From NCBI GenBank assembly GCA_023362775.1, contig JALMGJ010000004.1:82951798-83015797 (forward strand): 64,000 nt of DNA. The letters run 5' to 3'. The position numbers and the translations under genes are program-made. The notes beneath the pieces were generated by a model. It was not told where the DNA came from. It saw only the letters and a list, made by a program, of their open reading frames with translations, and ran no database searches. Below are positions 22,722-33,500 of this stretch, piece by piece. This stretch comes from Charina bottae. Lineage: Eukaryota > Chordata > Lepidosauria > Squamata > Charinaidae. The first letter of the stretch is position 1; every line of letters begins with the position of its first letter.

Positions 22722-24962
22722 GACAGAGCTGTAATACTTTTTCCCTCAGGGTCTTGGGAACATAAAGCCGCCCACTATGCCAAAGTGTCCCTGCCTCTGC
22801 TGTGAAAGGGGACGGTGTACCATGCTGGGCCCCCTGGAGGTCATCCAGCCTAGCCCGTGCGTAGGGGTCTTGTTGCTGCTGCGCCTTGATTCTTACAAGG
22901 AGATCTTCTACTAGTCTGACTGCTGCCAAGTTCTCTACTTGGACCCCTTCGGGAGGCTTCTCAAAATTTTGAGGGTGCAAGATCGTGGCTTTGGTGGCTT
23001 GGTCAGGTTCTGCAATGTCCTGCGGCTGCCTAGACAACGCGTCAGCCAGCTTGTTTTGTTTGCCTGGCAAATACGAGATGACGAAATCGAAGCGTGAAAA
23101 AAATTGACTCCATCTGACCTGACGGGGGTTGAGGGATCCCGAGCTCTGCCACAGTGCTAAGTTTTTTTGGTCTGTGTAAACCTTGATTGGCAAAGCTGCT
23201 CCCTCTAACCAATGCCTCCATTCTTGAAAGGCTGATTTTATGGCAAGCAGTTCCTTGTTAAAAACATCATAATTCCTCTCTGCTGGTGACAGCGTGCGAG
23301 AGAAATAGGCACAGGGTAATAAATCTTCCCCCCTTTCGTCCGCCGCTTGGAGTAAAATGGCGGCGACGGCAAAGTTAGAGGCGTCGCACTGGATGTGGAA
23401 CTGTTTTGAAGGGTTCGGGTGCCTCAGGAGTGGTGGGGAGGTAAACAGCTGTTTAAATTCTTGAAAGGCCGCTTGCTGCTGTTCCCCCCAGCAAAAACGT
23501 CTGTTTTTCTTTAACAGCTGAGTAAGGGGACGCGCTTTCTCCGCATATGAGGCAATAAACTTGTGAAGAAAATTTGCATACCCCAGAAATTGTTGGAGCT
23601 CCTTGACGTTACGGGGAGGCTTCCATGACATAATTGCTTGGACCTTTGCAGGATCCACGGTTACGCCTTCTGTGGAAATCCTGTATCCCAGATAGTCTAA
23701 TTGCGTTAAGTCAAAAGCGCACTTTTCTAATTTCGCAAACAGCTTGTTCTCTCTTAATCTCTGCAGAATATTACGCACATGGGTAATGTGGGAGGTGGGG
23801 TCCTCAGAATAAATCAGAATGTCATCCAGATACACAATGACATATTTATCTAACAAGTCTGAGAAAATGTGGTTCATGAACCTGGAAAATACTGCCCCAC
23901 AATTACTTAGTCCAAAAGGCATGACTAAATACTCAAACTTACCATATCTGGTGTTAAAAGCCGTTAAGTATTCATGGCCTGGCTTTATTCTGATCAAATT
24001 GTAGGCATTCCTGAGGTCTAGCTTGGTAAAAATGCGAGCCTTTTGCAGGCGATCTAGCAACTCCGCTATCACTGGAAGAGGGTAGTGGTCTCTAACGGTG
24101 ACTGCGTTGAGTGCGCTGTAGTCATGCACCGTGCGCATGGGGGGTCCCTTATCGCCAGCCTGTGCCGCCGGGGCGAAAGGATCGGGCTTTTTAGGCACGA
24201 AGAAGGTAGGGGCAGATGCCGGTGATGTCGATGGCCGAATGAAACCCTTTTTTAGGTTGGTATCCAAATATTCCTTCAGTATAGCTAGCTCCTTTGGGGA
24301 CATTGTGTAATGCCGTGCCGCTGGGATCTTGGCCCCAGGCTTCAAATCTATGGTACAGTCAAAAGATCTATTGGGGGGCAACACTGTGGCCTCTTGCTCT
24401 CCGAAGATGTCTGCAAAATCTCCATACTTTGTTGGTAGTGGAGCCTTCCCTGCTTCCCGGCTTGCAGCTGCCGGCAGGGCTTGGGTAATGCCCTGCAATT
24501 TGTGGTGCCGACAGTCTTGAGAGGGAAAGGAAACTGCTCCAGTCATCCAGTCCAAATTGGGGTTGTGAAGTCTCAACCAAGGTGCCCCGAGAATGACTGG
24601 GACTTGCAAGGAGGCAGTAACGTACAGTTGGATCCACTCCGAGTGATCTGCGATGTTTAGCTGAATCGGCAGGGTGCAACGTTCGATCGCGCTGGCCTTG
24701 AGAGGTTGCCCGTCGATGGTTTCAACCTGCATGGGGCTTGGTAGTGCAATAGTTGAAATATGAAACTTTTCCACCGCTTTCCCATCTATAAAATTGGTTG
24801 TCACCCCGGAATCAATCATAACATTTACCGGTAATAGTTGCTTGGAATCTGTAGTCAGCGTGGCTGGAACAATATAAAAATCTTGGCTGTGATCTGCCGC
24901 CTGAGCCCTTCTTAATTGCTGGATGGCCGCCCTGCGGGGCTCTGATGAGGGGGGCCGTTGGA
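22597..24962 (-). pseudogene. gypsy pol, N-terminal part: protease, reverse transcriptase, RNase H
   Basis: The frame is open from just after a stop at 25018-25020. If entered by -1 frameshifting from gag it would start near 24962. The aspartic protease motif IDSG appears at 24814-24825. The reverse transcriptase follows, with the catalytic box YLDD near 23830 and the preceding VMPFGLSN block. RNase H (QCDAS block) and the start of the integrase zinc finger (SPMAGH) come next. The true frame is lost at about 22690-22715. Beyond that the ORF reads out of frame to a stop at 22597. Length and domain order are normal for Ty3/gypsy. No other stop is seen in this part. Confidence 0.9.
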
Positions 24963-25955
24963 GTTTAACTGCTGAGAAGAAGCGGCTGGAATGTGGGCCT
25001 GCTCCGTGCCTTGGGTTTTAAATCTTACCGGGGCTGCCTGGCGTCTGGTCGGGCACACCCTTGCAATGTGCCCTGGCCCCCCGCAATAAAAACAAAGTGC
25101 ACTGTCCCTTCTCCTTTGCCTCTCGGCTTCAGAGAGGCCCCTTCTTATGGCCCCTATCTGCATGGGTTCTTCCGCGCTCAGGGGAACAAACGTGTTAGAG
25201 GGGGTAGCAAAACCTGGAAAAGCCGGTCGGGTTCCTGCCCTGTTTCTCCCTGGCCGAAGCTGCTTTAACTCCTCCAATCGAGCATCTATGATGACTGTTA
25301 ACTGGCATAGGTCTTCCAATGTCGCTGGAGTGCCCTGCCGCACTAACTCCATCTTAATCTCTTCGTCCAGTCCTTGTTTAAACTGATCCTTCAATGCCAC
25401 CTCATTCCAGCCCAAATCTCCTGCCAGCAGTTTGAAATCTGCGATGTACGCTCCTACTCTCCTGTTCCCCTGTCGGAGCAGCCGGATCTCTCTGCTGGCA
25501 GTGACCTCTCTGATTGGATCATCAAAATGGGCTCTGAAATGGGCCATAAAGTTCTGGTAGTTGTCCAGAATTGGGTCGTTAGCTTCCACCATGGGGATGG
25601 ACCATCTTGCGGCTGAGCCTTTCAGCAAACTTAAAATGAACGTGACTCTGGACCTCTCCGTCGGGAACTCGGCTGGTCTGCTGTCGAAAAACATGGTGCA
25701 CTGGGCGATGAAGGTCCTGAGCTGTGCCGTCTCTCCCCCAAATTTCTCTGGTAAACACCCTGGGGATCGCAGAACGACTGGTGGGGGTGCAGCCACTGGT
25801 GCCGGCTGCTGGACGACCGGGGCTGGTTGTTGGATCTGCTGAAGCATCGCCGCCTGTAAGTTATTAATCTGGTCGTCGACCTGCTGATGGTGTTGTGTCA
25901 AGGCCGCTGCTAATTGGATTATGGCCTGCTGCAATTCCTGTGTCTGAGAAGCCAT
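24912..25955 (-). CDS. gypsy Gag, intact (347 aa)
   Basis: This is the structural Gag of the gypsy element, forming the particle in which reverse transcription happens. A Gln-rich, coiled-coil-like N terminus (residues about 5-60) is followed by a retrotransposon Gag domain (about 70-230) and a CCHC zinc knuckle (CFYCGGPGHIARVC) near the C terminus. The type resembles the sushi-ichi Gag family, from which the mammalian PEG10/RTL genes were domesticated. This is family knowledge, not an alignment. The first Met (25955) lies about 58 bp downstream of the 5' LTR. The frame ends at 24912-24914, and pol is in the -1 frame with about 105 bp of overlap. Confidence 0.9.
   Translation of the reverse strand: MASQTQELQQAIIQLAAALTQHHQQVDDQINNLQAAMLQQIQQPAPVVQQPAPVAAPPPVVLRSPGCLPEKFGGETAQLRTFIAQCTMFFDSRPAEFPTERSRVTFILSLLKGSAARWSIPMVEANDPILDNYQNFMAHFRAHFDDPIREVTASREIRLLRQGNRRVGAYIADFKLLAGDLGWNEVALKDQFKQGLDEEIKMELVRQGTPATLEDLCQLTVIIDARLEELKQLRPGRNRAGTRPAFPGFATPSNTFVPLSAEEPMQIGAIRRGLSEAERQRRRDSALCFYCGGPGHIARVCPTRRQAAPVRFKTQGTEQAHIPAASSQQLNSNGPPHQSPAGRPSSN
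24963..24969 (-). promoter_or_regulatory. candidate -1 ribosomal frameshift heptamer at gag/pol
   Basis: On the element strand the gag frame reads G TTA AAC here, inside the gag/pol overlap (24912-25017). The pol frame is exactly -1 to gag. G_UUA_AAC is a known working -1 slippery heptamer in another system. A run C CCC CCT about 8 bases downstream is an alternative. No downstream pseudoknot was modelled, so this is a candidate only. Confidence 0.5.
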
Positions 25956-25998
25956 TCTCCTGGTTTATGTGTTCCTCCCTCTTCCAATGGGAGTTTTG

Positions 25999-26011
25999 GT
26001 TTAGCAGGATT
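25999..26011 (-). promoter_or_regulatory. gypsy primer-binding site, complementary to its own LTR (self-priming)
   Basis: On the element strand, 13 bases beginning two bases after the 5' LTR (AATCCTGCTAAAC) are exactly complementary to GTTTAGCAGGATT within the 5' LTR (26104 down to 26092). No stretch beginning TGG, the signature of a tRNA 3' end match, occurs at the LTR edge. Tf1 and sushi-type elements prime reverse transcription from the folded-back 5' end of their own RNA, and this arrangement fits that mechanism. Confidence 0.75.
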
Positions 26012-26013
26012 GA

Positions 26014-26248
26014 TGTCGTGTGTAGATGCAGAAATAACACACCGAGGCCAGGAATCTAGTCTCTAGTGTTTATTGCATACCTGCAAGCAGAAATCCTGCT
26101 AAACTAACAGTGCCTGAAGATTCCCAAGTATATCAGCTCAACCTAGGGTGGAGCTTTCTTCTGACGTTTGGGGAAATAGGCTAGGCTCTCTGAGCTGAAT
26201 GCTCGTTTCTTATCCAGTGCTCCGCCTTCCTCTCTGCTTCCCCTGACA
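26014..26248 (-). repeat. gypsy 5' LTR with promoter and poly(A) signal
   Basis: The 235-bp LTR reads, on the element strand, TGTC ... GACA. A TATA-like GATATACT (26134-26127) lies about 28 bases upstream of G26104. That G is the first base of the 13-base segment complementary to the primer-binding site, so G26104 is the predicted RNA start and the U3/R border. An AATAAA poly(A) signal follows at 26074-26069. These positions place U3 at about 144 bp and fit a self-priming element. The transcription start is an inference from this geometry. Confidence 0.85.
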
Positions 26249-26253
26249 GCATG
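26249..26253. repeat. gypsy target-site duplication, right copy
   Basis: GCATG, the partner of 20821-20825. The copia reading frame runs up to this point from the right and resumes beyond the other copy on the left. Confidence 0.93.
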
Positions 26254-27478
26254 GTTTCAAATCCATTCCAGTACTTGCTTCAGACATCTTTTCAACCACT
26301 TTGAAACTTGGATGCCCCAACCTTCTGTGCCAGAAATGTTCACATGAATTATGGTATGGTTTGTTGATAATTGCTACATCATGGATTACATCATCACCTG
26401 TCCTGGGTTTCAGCTCATATAAATTGTTCTGTAATACACCCTTACCACAGATATGATTATTTTTCATAATAATACATTCACCCTTAACAAACCTTACTTC
26501 ATATCCCTTCTTATCTAATTGAGAAACACTCAGGATATTATATTCCAGGTCTGGTACACATAATATAGTTAATTCAACATTCAAACTAGGTACAAAAGCA
26601 AACCCCTGCCCAATAACAGATGCACAGGTTCCATTTGCCAGGCTAACATGATCCTGTTCAGCCTGCTTAAAACCTTTAAACATCTTCCTGTCATTGGCAA
26701 TATGTTCACTTGCTCCACTGTCCAGAAGCCATGTCTCCTTTAAATTCCTTCCAGTAGAATTTATCACCGACAGCTGGGCACCACTCTGTTGCTTAGCAAT
26801 CTTCGGCTTGACTTTTGACTTACTTCTTTTATCACAGTCCCGTTGAAGACGCAACTTTGAGCCACAGCGAAAACACCATTTCACAGTCAAAACCTTCTTA
26901 TCAGTACAGGAAAAATCCGCCCCCACAGAGCTTCTCTGCATCGGCTTATCTACAGTGCTCTTGCTATAAGCTTTTCTTCTTTGCTCTTCTTCCAGAAGCC
27001 GACCAGTTAGATAATTTACAGTCAAATCTCTTTCAGATAATGACCCAAAACTGGTTGCTAAATTATCCCACGTTTCATTAAGTGAACTGAGAATAACATA
27101 AACCTTATGTGCTTCCGTGAATTGCATCCCACGTTGTGCTAATGCCAAGAAAAGCTCCGTCATGTATTGCAAATGCTCAGAAATGCTGGCTCCCTCACAC
27201 AAATGAGCACGATACAGCTTCCTTGTTAACATGACATAACATAGAGGTGTGCTTCTTAGATATACATCTCTTAAAGCATCCCAGCACTCTTTAGCTAACT
27301 GTTTTCCTCGTACATAATTCAATTGACTGTCTTCCAAACATAAAATTATGCTTGACAATGCTCTCTCATCCTTCACAATATCCTCATCCTGATCCAAATT
27401 AACGGGTGGATTACTCACTGCTTTCCAAATTCCTTCACGTCGTAGAAACATTTCCATTTTATACACCCATCTGTCCAT
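26254..27478 (-). pseudogene. copia Gag-protease and pre-integrase region
   Basis: The open frame reads a copia-type Gag from WVYKMEMFLRREG onward (residues 4-16), then a zinc knuckle near residue 200, an aspartic protease with LLDSGASEH near residue 250, and the GAG-pre-integrase block HRRLGHPS near residue 385. The first residues of Gag appear to be missing compared with the family. The knuckle keeps its three cysteines, but the histidine position is Arg (CFRCGSKLRLQRDC), so it should not bind zinc normally. The reading frame is otherwise open up to the gypsy insertion. The 26210-26248 extension of the ORF is read-through into the gypsy LTR. Confidence 0.85.
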
Positions 27479-27571
27479 TTATCTGTAAACTCTGGGTATT
27501 ATATTAACCCCAACACTTTACCTTATAGTCATAATTTTAAAAATGCTACCGGTTGTAGTAGGAAAGCGAAT

Positions 27572-28200
27572 GTAGTGGCGCGGACAGTTATGTGCACTCC
27601 TAGAACAGCACATGTTACACCTCTGCTCCGTGAGCTGCATTGGTTGGCAGTTTGCTTCCAGGTCCAATTCAAGGTCCTGGTTTTAATCTTGAAAGCCCTT
27701 CATGTCACGGGACTGAGTTATCTGAGGGACCCCCTCTCCCTGATTGCATCAGCCTGCCCCATTAGATCTAGCAGAGAAGGCATGCTGCAGGAACGATCAG
27801 CTAGAGACATACATTTGGTGGGTCCCAGGCGATGGGCCTTCTCTGCCGTGGCTCCCACCTTATGGGACCTTCTCCCCTCAAAATTTAGATTAGCTCCATC
27901 CTTTCTGATGTTCCGGAAGTCCCATCAAGTCCTGGTTATGTCACCAGGCCTGGGGCTCCCAGGGAACTGGAGACATGCTTAGATGGCTCCATTACTGAGG
28001 TGCCTATTCTTATTCTATCTTTGCCTAAGGTTTGTATACTTTGTTTTTATAATATTCATATTTTAATATTGACTCATATTTTTATATTGATTTTTTTATG
28101 TATGCTATTTTATTGGATTGTTGTACACTGCCCAGAGTCACTTTTTGGTGAGAGGGACGGCCATACAAATTTGATTAATAAATAAATTAAATAAACAGAC
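27572..28200 (+). mobile_element. CR1/L3-type LINE 3' fragment
   Basis: The 135-aa ORF at 27575-27982 is the C-terminal end of a CR1-superfamily ORF2: LLRELHWLAV, FKVLVLILKALH and AFSAVAPTLWDLLP are signature blocks of the L3-type tail region. It is followed by a 3' UTR with 'ctgcccagagtcac' and an AATAAATA-type tail ending near 28200. The element is strongly 5' truncated. Similar tails lie at 35725-35870 (minus), 38290-38500, 45442-45990 (minus) and 51284-51380 (minus), and related ORF at 46815-47407. Confidence 0.82.
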
Positions 28201-29841
28201 AAACAAACAGATAAATTAGAAGGTGGCTTTTAGGTGTGAGGCTTTCTTTCAGTTAGCTATGTTATTCAAGTTCACACCTAAACCTGATTCAAAGTGCTGA
28301 GCCCTCTGATGTTGCTTTCAAATGGAAGGATCCTGTAAGAAAAGTACCAAACATGATATGCCCGCTGGGAAAATATCAGTAGGGGCACAAGAGAAAGAAA
28401 TATTTCAAATACAGTATTTAAGTTACTAAGAACTCTTTCGACATGTGCTCTTCTTTGTCTACCTTTCAATAAATGTTAATGTTTGGGGATTTTCAATTTC
28501 AGTCATTTTCTACTTAAAAATACAGTCCCAAGTAAAGATGATGAAGCCTTAGAAATGACCTTAATTTGTACATAGTATTATTTGTCATTTACAGTTTTTC
28601 CCTAGGATTGCTAAAATAAGAATCAACAGTGGAGTTCCAGAAGTATTAATATGGTAAGTTTGTGATGAAAACAGTATAATGAAAAAATGAACTTGCTAAA
28701 TTAATGCTTGATTACAGCACAGCTTAGAGACTGATTGGAAGACACTACAATTTTAATTTTACCAAACTACAGATGAACATTAATAATACACCTATGTAAT
28801 TGGATGTGTTTTCTTAATCAGAGAAGCTGAATGGATAGCTTAGTAAAGAAAGTTACTGAGATCTCCAAGAGCTGAAAATACTGTAGTTATAAGATGTACA
28901 AGCTAACTTTATCCAATAGAACATCCTTACCCAACTTTGTATGTGTTGGACTGTATCTTCCATCAACACATCAATGCTGCCCATGATGATGATAAATGTA
29001 ATCCAACATCTCTGGAATATGTCAGGTTGAGGAATGTTGAAATAAAAATCATGTGTGAAAATCCAATCAATAATATGATTTGTTTATTATAGTTGTTATG
29101 TGTTATATATGGAATATGTATTGAAAAAAAATTGCCAAATAAATAGTGTTTCATTATTACCAGTATTTACAATGACCTACTTTAGATACAGTAGAAATCA
29201 TTTCACATTAGGAGAATTCACTGTAGCAAGTGTCCAAATTGATGCAGGAGCAGAGAAAATGCAAACTTTCAACTCCTGCATGATCTGGAACAACCAGTTC
29301 TTGCCTGTGGCATCTGAATTAATGCTGAAACAAATGTTCACTGCTCTGACATTTCTGCATATTTAGAGAGCTTATGCAGGATGTAGACAAGATATATTAA
29401 GACTATTTTAAATATTAGTAGCAGGTACCAAACATTGAAGTGGAGCAGTTGGGAGAGGACTTACTTTATATAGATATATTTTTATACAGTGGTAAAGATT
29501 CAGGTGTTCATTTTCACTTTCCACTGACAAAGCCACATTACTACTTCAAGTGATAGTCTACTACAGAATTGAGTTGCTAAGTTACTGTCCCTATGTAATT
29601 AGAAGTCAGAATGGCTAATAAAAATGCAACTGCATCATCACCACACTTCTGGCTTTTTCTACTCATCACCTTTTCTCCTGGAAACTAGATGAAGCTGGTT
29701 AGCAAAGACTTGTTCCATCAAAGACCTTTCTAAAGTCTTTAAGCACTGGTACTATTGAAGCCAGTTTTTCAACTGTTCCTTAAGATGAGAAGAAATAATT
29801 TATATCATCTAATATAAATCTTTCACCTTTTTGATATTACT
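28201..29841. other. unannotated AT-rich sequence
   Basis: No gene or element recognised. The plus ORF 29100-29366 (88 codons) has no recognisable domain. Confidence 0.45.
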
Positions 29842-29853
29842 TAAGAAGATAAT

Positions 29854-30076
29854 GAGAGCCAGTTTGGTCTAGTGGTTAAGGCAATGGGCTAGAAACATGG
29901 AGACCATGAGTTCTAGTCCCACCTTAGATATGAAAGCCAGCTGGGTGACTTTGGGCCAGTCACTCTCTCTCTCAGCCCTAGGAAGAATGGCAAACCACTT
30001 CTGAAATCTTGCCAAGAAAACCGCAGGGACTAGTCCAGGCAGTCACCGAGGACTGGACACAATTGAACAGCAAAAA
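29854..30076 (+). mobile_element. tRNA-derived squamate SINE with BovB-like tail, complete
   Basis: The 223-bp unit is flanked by a perfect 12-bp duplication TAAGAAGATAAT (29842-29853 and 30077-30088). The head has RNA polymerase III boxes: A-box 'tggtctagtgg' (about 29866) and B-box-like 'gagttctagtccc' (about 29908). The body contains 'gctgggtgactttgggccag'. The 3' end ('ggacacaattgaacag') resembles the BovB 3' terminus, consistent with mobilisation by BovB as known for Sauria-type SINEs. Confidence 0.9.
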
Positions 30077-30177
30077 TAAGAAGATAATAGTATCATCAAA
30101 ATATTACAGGTTTTTAATATAGAATAGGTTAAAGAAAATATATGTGCTCTTTGCCAGATAAAATTTAGTTTAACTTT

Positions 30178-30500
30178 CATAGAATCATACGGTTGGAAGG
30201 GACTTTGGAGGTCTTCTAGCCCCAAACCTTATCTAAGGCAGGATTTCATAGTCCACCTCAGACAAATGGCTGTTCAATCTTGGCTTGAAAACTTCCAGTG
30301 ATAGAGCACCCATAATTCCAGGGAAAAAACAAACAAGCAAACCTATTCCACTGCTTACTAACTCTCACAGGCAGTAAATTCCTTCTTAGTTTGAGTTTCT
30401 TTTTGTAAAGCTTATACCCATTTATTCTTGGCCTACCCTCAAGCACCATGGAAAATAAATGCTCAATTGACTGTCTTAATTCTTCTCCACTAGAAGCAGG
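30178..30500 (-). mobile_element. CR1 LINE 3' fragment
   Basis: On the plus strand the block begins 'catagaatcatacggttgga' and 'gggactttggaggtcttcta', the hallmark of the CR1 3' end in antisense. It continues through 'gacaaatggctgttcaatct' and 'cttccagtgatagagcaccc'. Minus-strand translation gives a CR1 ORF2 C terminus (LRRNLLPVRVSKQWNR). It is truncated at 5' and moderately diverged. Confidence 0.88.
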
Positions 30501-33500
30501 GTGGCTGCTCTGCTCCAAAATTTAGCAGTTGAATTTGCTGCTTTGCATCCCAGCTCCAAAGGAATCTTTTTTAAAAGCTTCAGTGAAAGTAAGGTACCAG
30601 GATTTGAGGCATTGCACACCCTTAATAGCAATGTTTTTACTGAAAAACTCAGAGTTGTAGAAGTGAATGTGAAGTGGCTATACTGTTTACTCCTGTGATG
30701 TTACTTACATCTGCTAATGTGTAATATGCAGTAAAACAGGAATATATCTACATACTTTGCTCTCTGTTTAAGAAATTGTAAGTGGCATTGAGCTGGCTAG
30801 CCTGGATTTCAAAGAATTGTGCTAACAATTAAAAAGCACAGCCAGGGATGCGATTTGTCAGGTTGCCTTCACAGTCTTTTCAATTCTCAGAATACTGGGA
30901 TGGCTGGCAACCTGAGATTAATTTAAGACTCAAGCACACCCTTATCCCTGGGATGCAGCAATACCAAAGTGACTAATGTCAACTCCCTCCACTTCTCCCT
31001 TTTGGATTCACAGGGGTATTGAATCCAAAAGCTCATCAGGACCTGGTTATCTCAGCCAATGTTTATAGCAGACAATTATAAGACAAACTACCATATAATG
31101 GGTAATGTTTTCTGAGTATTACCTACAGTAGGTCCTTATTGGACTTCTGTATATGTTTGTGTGTATGTGCGTGCATGCTTTTTCTCTGTCTCTCTGATTT
31201 TGTCAGTTTAGAAGATTATTGTTTGCTCATTTATCTGAATAATTAGCTCATACTACTGTGAGGATCCAAGGAGGATAATACATAAGCATTTTATAGTTAG
31301 ATTTACAGATAAACTTTAAGCCTGAGTGTAATAAACATATTATATAATAATATAATGTGCCAAATAATATAAAAGCTGGATTCACAAATCAAGGTAGGAC
31401 ACATCAAGGTAGGACATTATTTATTTAAAAAGCCATGGTTTATTGAATAATTAATCAATTATGGCTTATTCATTATGCTTGAATAATTGAAGATTGTGGT
31501 ATATCTATACTTACGCTTTGTTGAAGCAATTACACATTATTCAGTAAAGCATGGTTAATCAAACCATAACTTTATGTGCTATGTGACTCCACCTTAAGTC
31601 TACAATAATTATCTTAATGGAATTTTCACTCTGGGCTTTGGCATATCTCCCTCATTGGCAACATGCCCTATGATAACTTTCTATCATTCTTCTTGGTAGA
31701 GTAGCCAATTTCTTCCAGCTCAGCTATGGCACAGTTCAAACTGCAAAACTATTATTTTGTGACTGGCAATGCTAGAGTTTCATGGATGCTGCCAGCAGAC
31801 CATTACTCCATTTGCACAAACTTTTGCCTTCCACTGCCTGAACTTGATTTCACAGGCACCCTTATAACAGCAGAACTGATCTTTATCATTTTAGTCAGTT
31901 TTATAATCCTTGCAAAAAAAAAGGTCCAGCCAGCTTTATTTTTCCTGTTCATATAATCAGTGTGCATGGAACTCTTGTACAGTATGTCTATACCACACCT
32001 TGTAGCCATTATTGTAGCAGCTGGGAAAGATACTGCCTATAAAACTAATGTAATGCTATCATCACAGCTTTCATTTTGAATTTGTATGCAGGCAAAATGA
32101 TACCTTGATATTTAGGTAGCTTTCTTCTCTCTCTCAAAAGGTGTGAGAATGAGTCCATTTGGAGATCAAGTAAGCAATGCATCAATGACCAATGACTAAT
32201 GGCCTGGAAAAGTTGGGGGAGCCCTTATGTCTGCCTTTAGAATAGGCAAATGAAGAAAGATCAGACTGGCAGATTGGTTGATCTGATGCTTACAGCCAGA
32301 ATGGAAATGCCCTAAAGCAGGAGTGGGTCACCTACAATCTGCATGCAGCTGATCAGGTGGGTCAGGTGGAAAGTGTTAGATGTGTTTTGTTTTGTTTTGT
32401 TTTGTTTTGTTTTGTTTTGTTTTGTTTTGTTTTGTTTTGTTTTGTTTTGTTTTGTTTTGTTTTGTTTTGTTGTTTTGTGAGATTTGGAAGTGCTCTAAAG
32501 TCAAGATTAATTGGCAATTAGGAATTATTCTCTAGTTGGTTAATAATTCTCTAGTTAGATTAATATACATCAGTTTACTGTTCCTACTTACTTTGTATAA
32601 CATCCATCATAGTTCTTTATTAACTCTCCAGTTCTCTTTTCTATTTATTATTGTAACGTAATATCCAGTAATAACAGCAAGATGAGCAGCAACTCACAAT
32701 GATCCCATTTTTTAAGATCCAGCTTTTCCTATTTGAACTAGATGACTTACAGTATAGGGGACAGATAGTTAAATGAATTCAGGTTAGCTCAAAAATATCT
32801 TAGATATTTTCCTGGGAGGGGGCATGGACTTAACCATCATTATGGAAGCGCTTCCTCATGACTCTAGCTAGGTTTCTCAGGATACTAATCACAGACAATT
32901 GTTTTTGTTTGATTCTTATTAAAACTACACTCAGTCAAGAAATAAATGAAGCCTTTATCTGATTTAGTCTCTTTGATTATTATGTCATTGGAATTGCATT
33001 TGAATATTCTGTAAATACTATATTTTGTATGGAGCATAATATTTCTCATTTAATGTTTCATCCATTTCTCATTTAAATAGATTGGTTTATGAAGTAGTAA
33101 AATAATAAACAAAATTAGCATATTCTTAAGATTGCAATTATACATGTATCCTTTGATATAGTCTTGCTCTGGCAAACACCAGTTTAAGTGGTGATATGTA
33201 ACATTAATTTAAAACTGGTATCTTTTTTCATTCTTTATTACAGTAACCATATTATACAAATGCACTGGATATTAGTAGAGGCTTGATCTTTTTTTCCATT
33301 ACAGGAAACTTACTTTAGATTTATGGAAGGTAATATCATTCTAAATCCTATTTTCCTTTGACTTTTCTTCAGATTGAGACCAGATAGTCAGACTGTCTTT
33401 AATCTTTAGATTAAACTGCATTTCAGGGGTTAGAAGATGAATAGTTGCAATGACCTCAGATGTTTCTACTAAACTCCTCAGTCTAAGAACCAAAACAAAA

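Larger units (their letters stand above)
20826..26248 (-). mobile_element. Ty3/gypsy chromovirus-like LTR retrotransposon (sushi-like), near-complete
   Basis: The 5423-bp element has 235-bp LTRs at 20826-21060 (3') and 26014-26248 (5'), which differ at 5 of 235 positions (about 2%). The LTRs end in TGTC ... GACA. Element order on the minus strand is 5' LTR, primer-binding region, gag, protease, reverse transcriptase, RNase H, integrase, chromodomain, polypurine tract, 3' LTR. The gag type, the -1 relation of gag and pol, the chromodomain and the self-complementary primer region all fit the Tf1/sushi group of chromoviruses, known from fungi, fish and reptiles. The element lies inside the integrase gene of an older copia element. 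One frameshift in pol is the only clear lesion. Confidence 0.94.
26249..27490 (-). mobile_element. Ty1/copia-like retrotransposon, 5' portion
   Basis: Upstream half of the split copia element. No 5' LTR is recognisable between the ORF start (27478) and the L3 LINE fragment that begins near 27572, so the element is 5' truncated or its LTR has diverged beyond recognition. Confidence 0.85.

Noticed and set aside
20826..26248. Endogenous retrovirus
   Set aside because: No envelope ORF is present. The chromodomain, domain order and Gag type indicate a Ty3/gypsy retrotransposon.
32384..32478. Regular tandem array considered as a CRISPR-like or satellite structure
   Set aside because: A plain 5-bp microsatellite without spacers.
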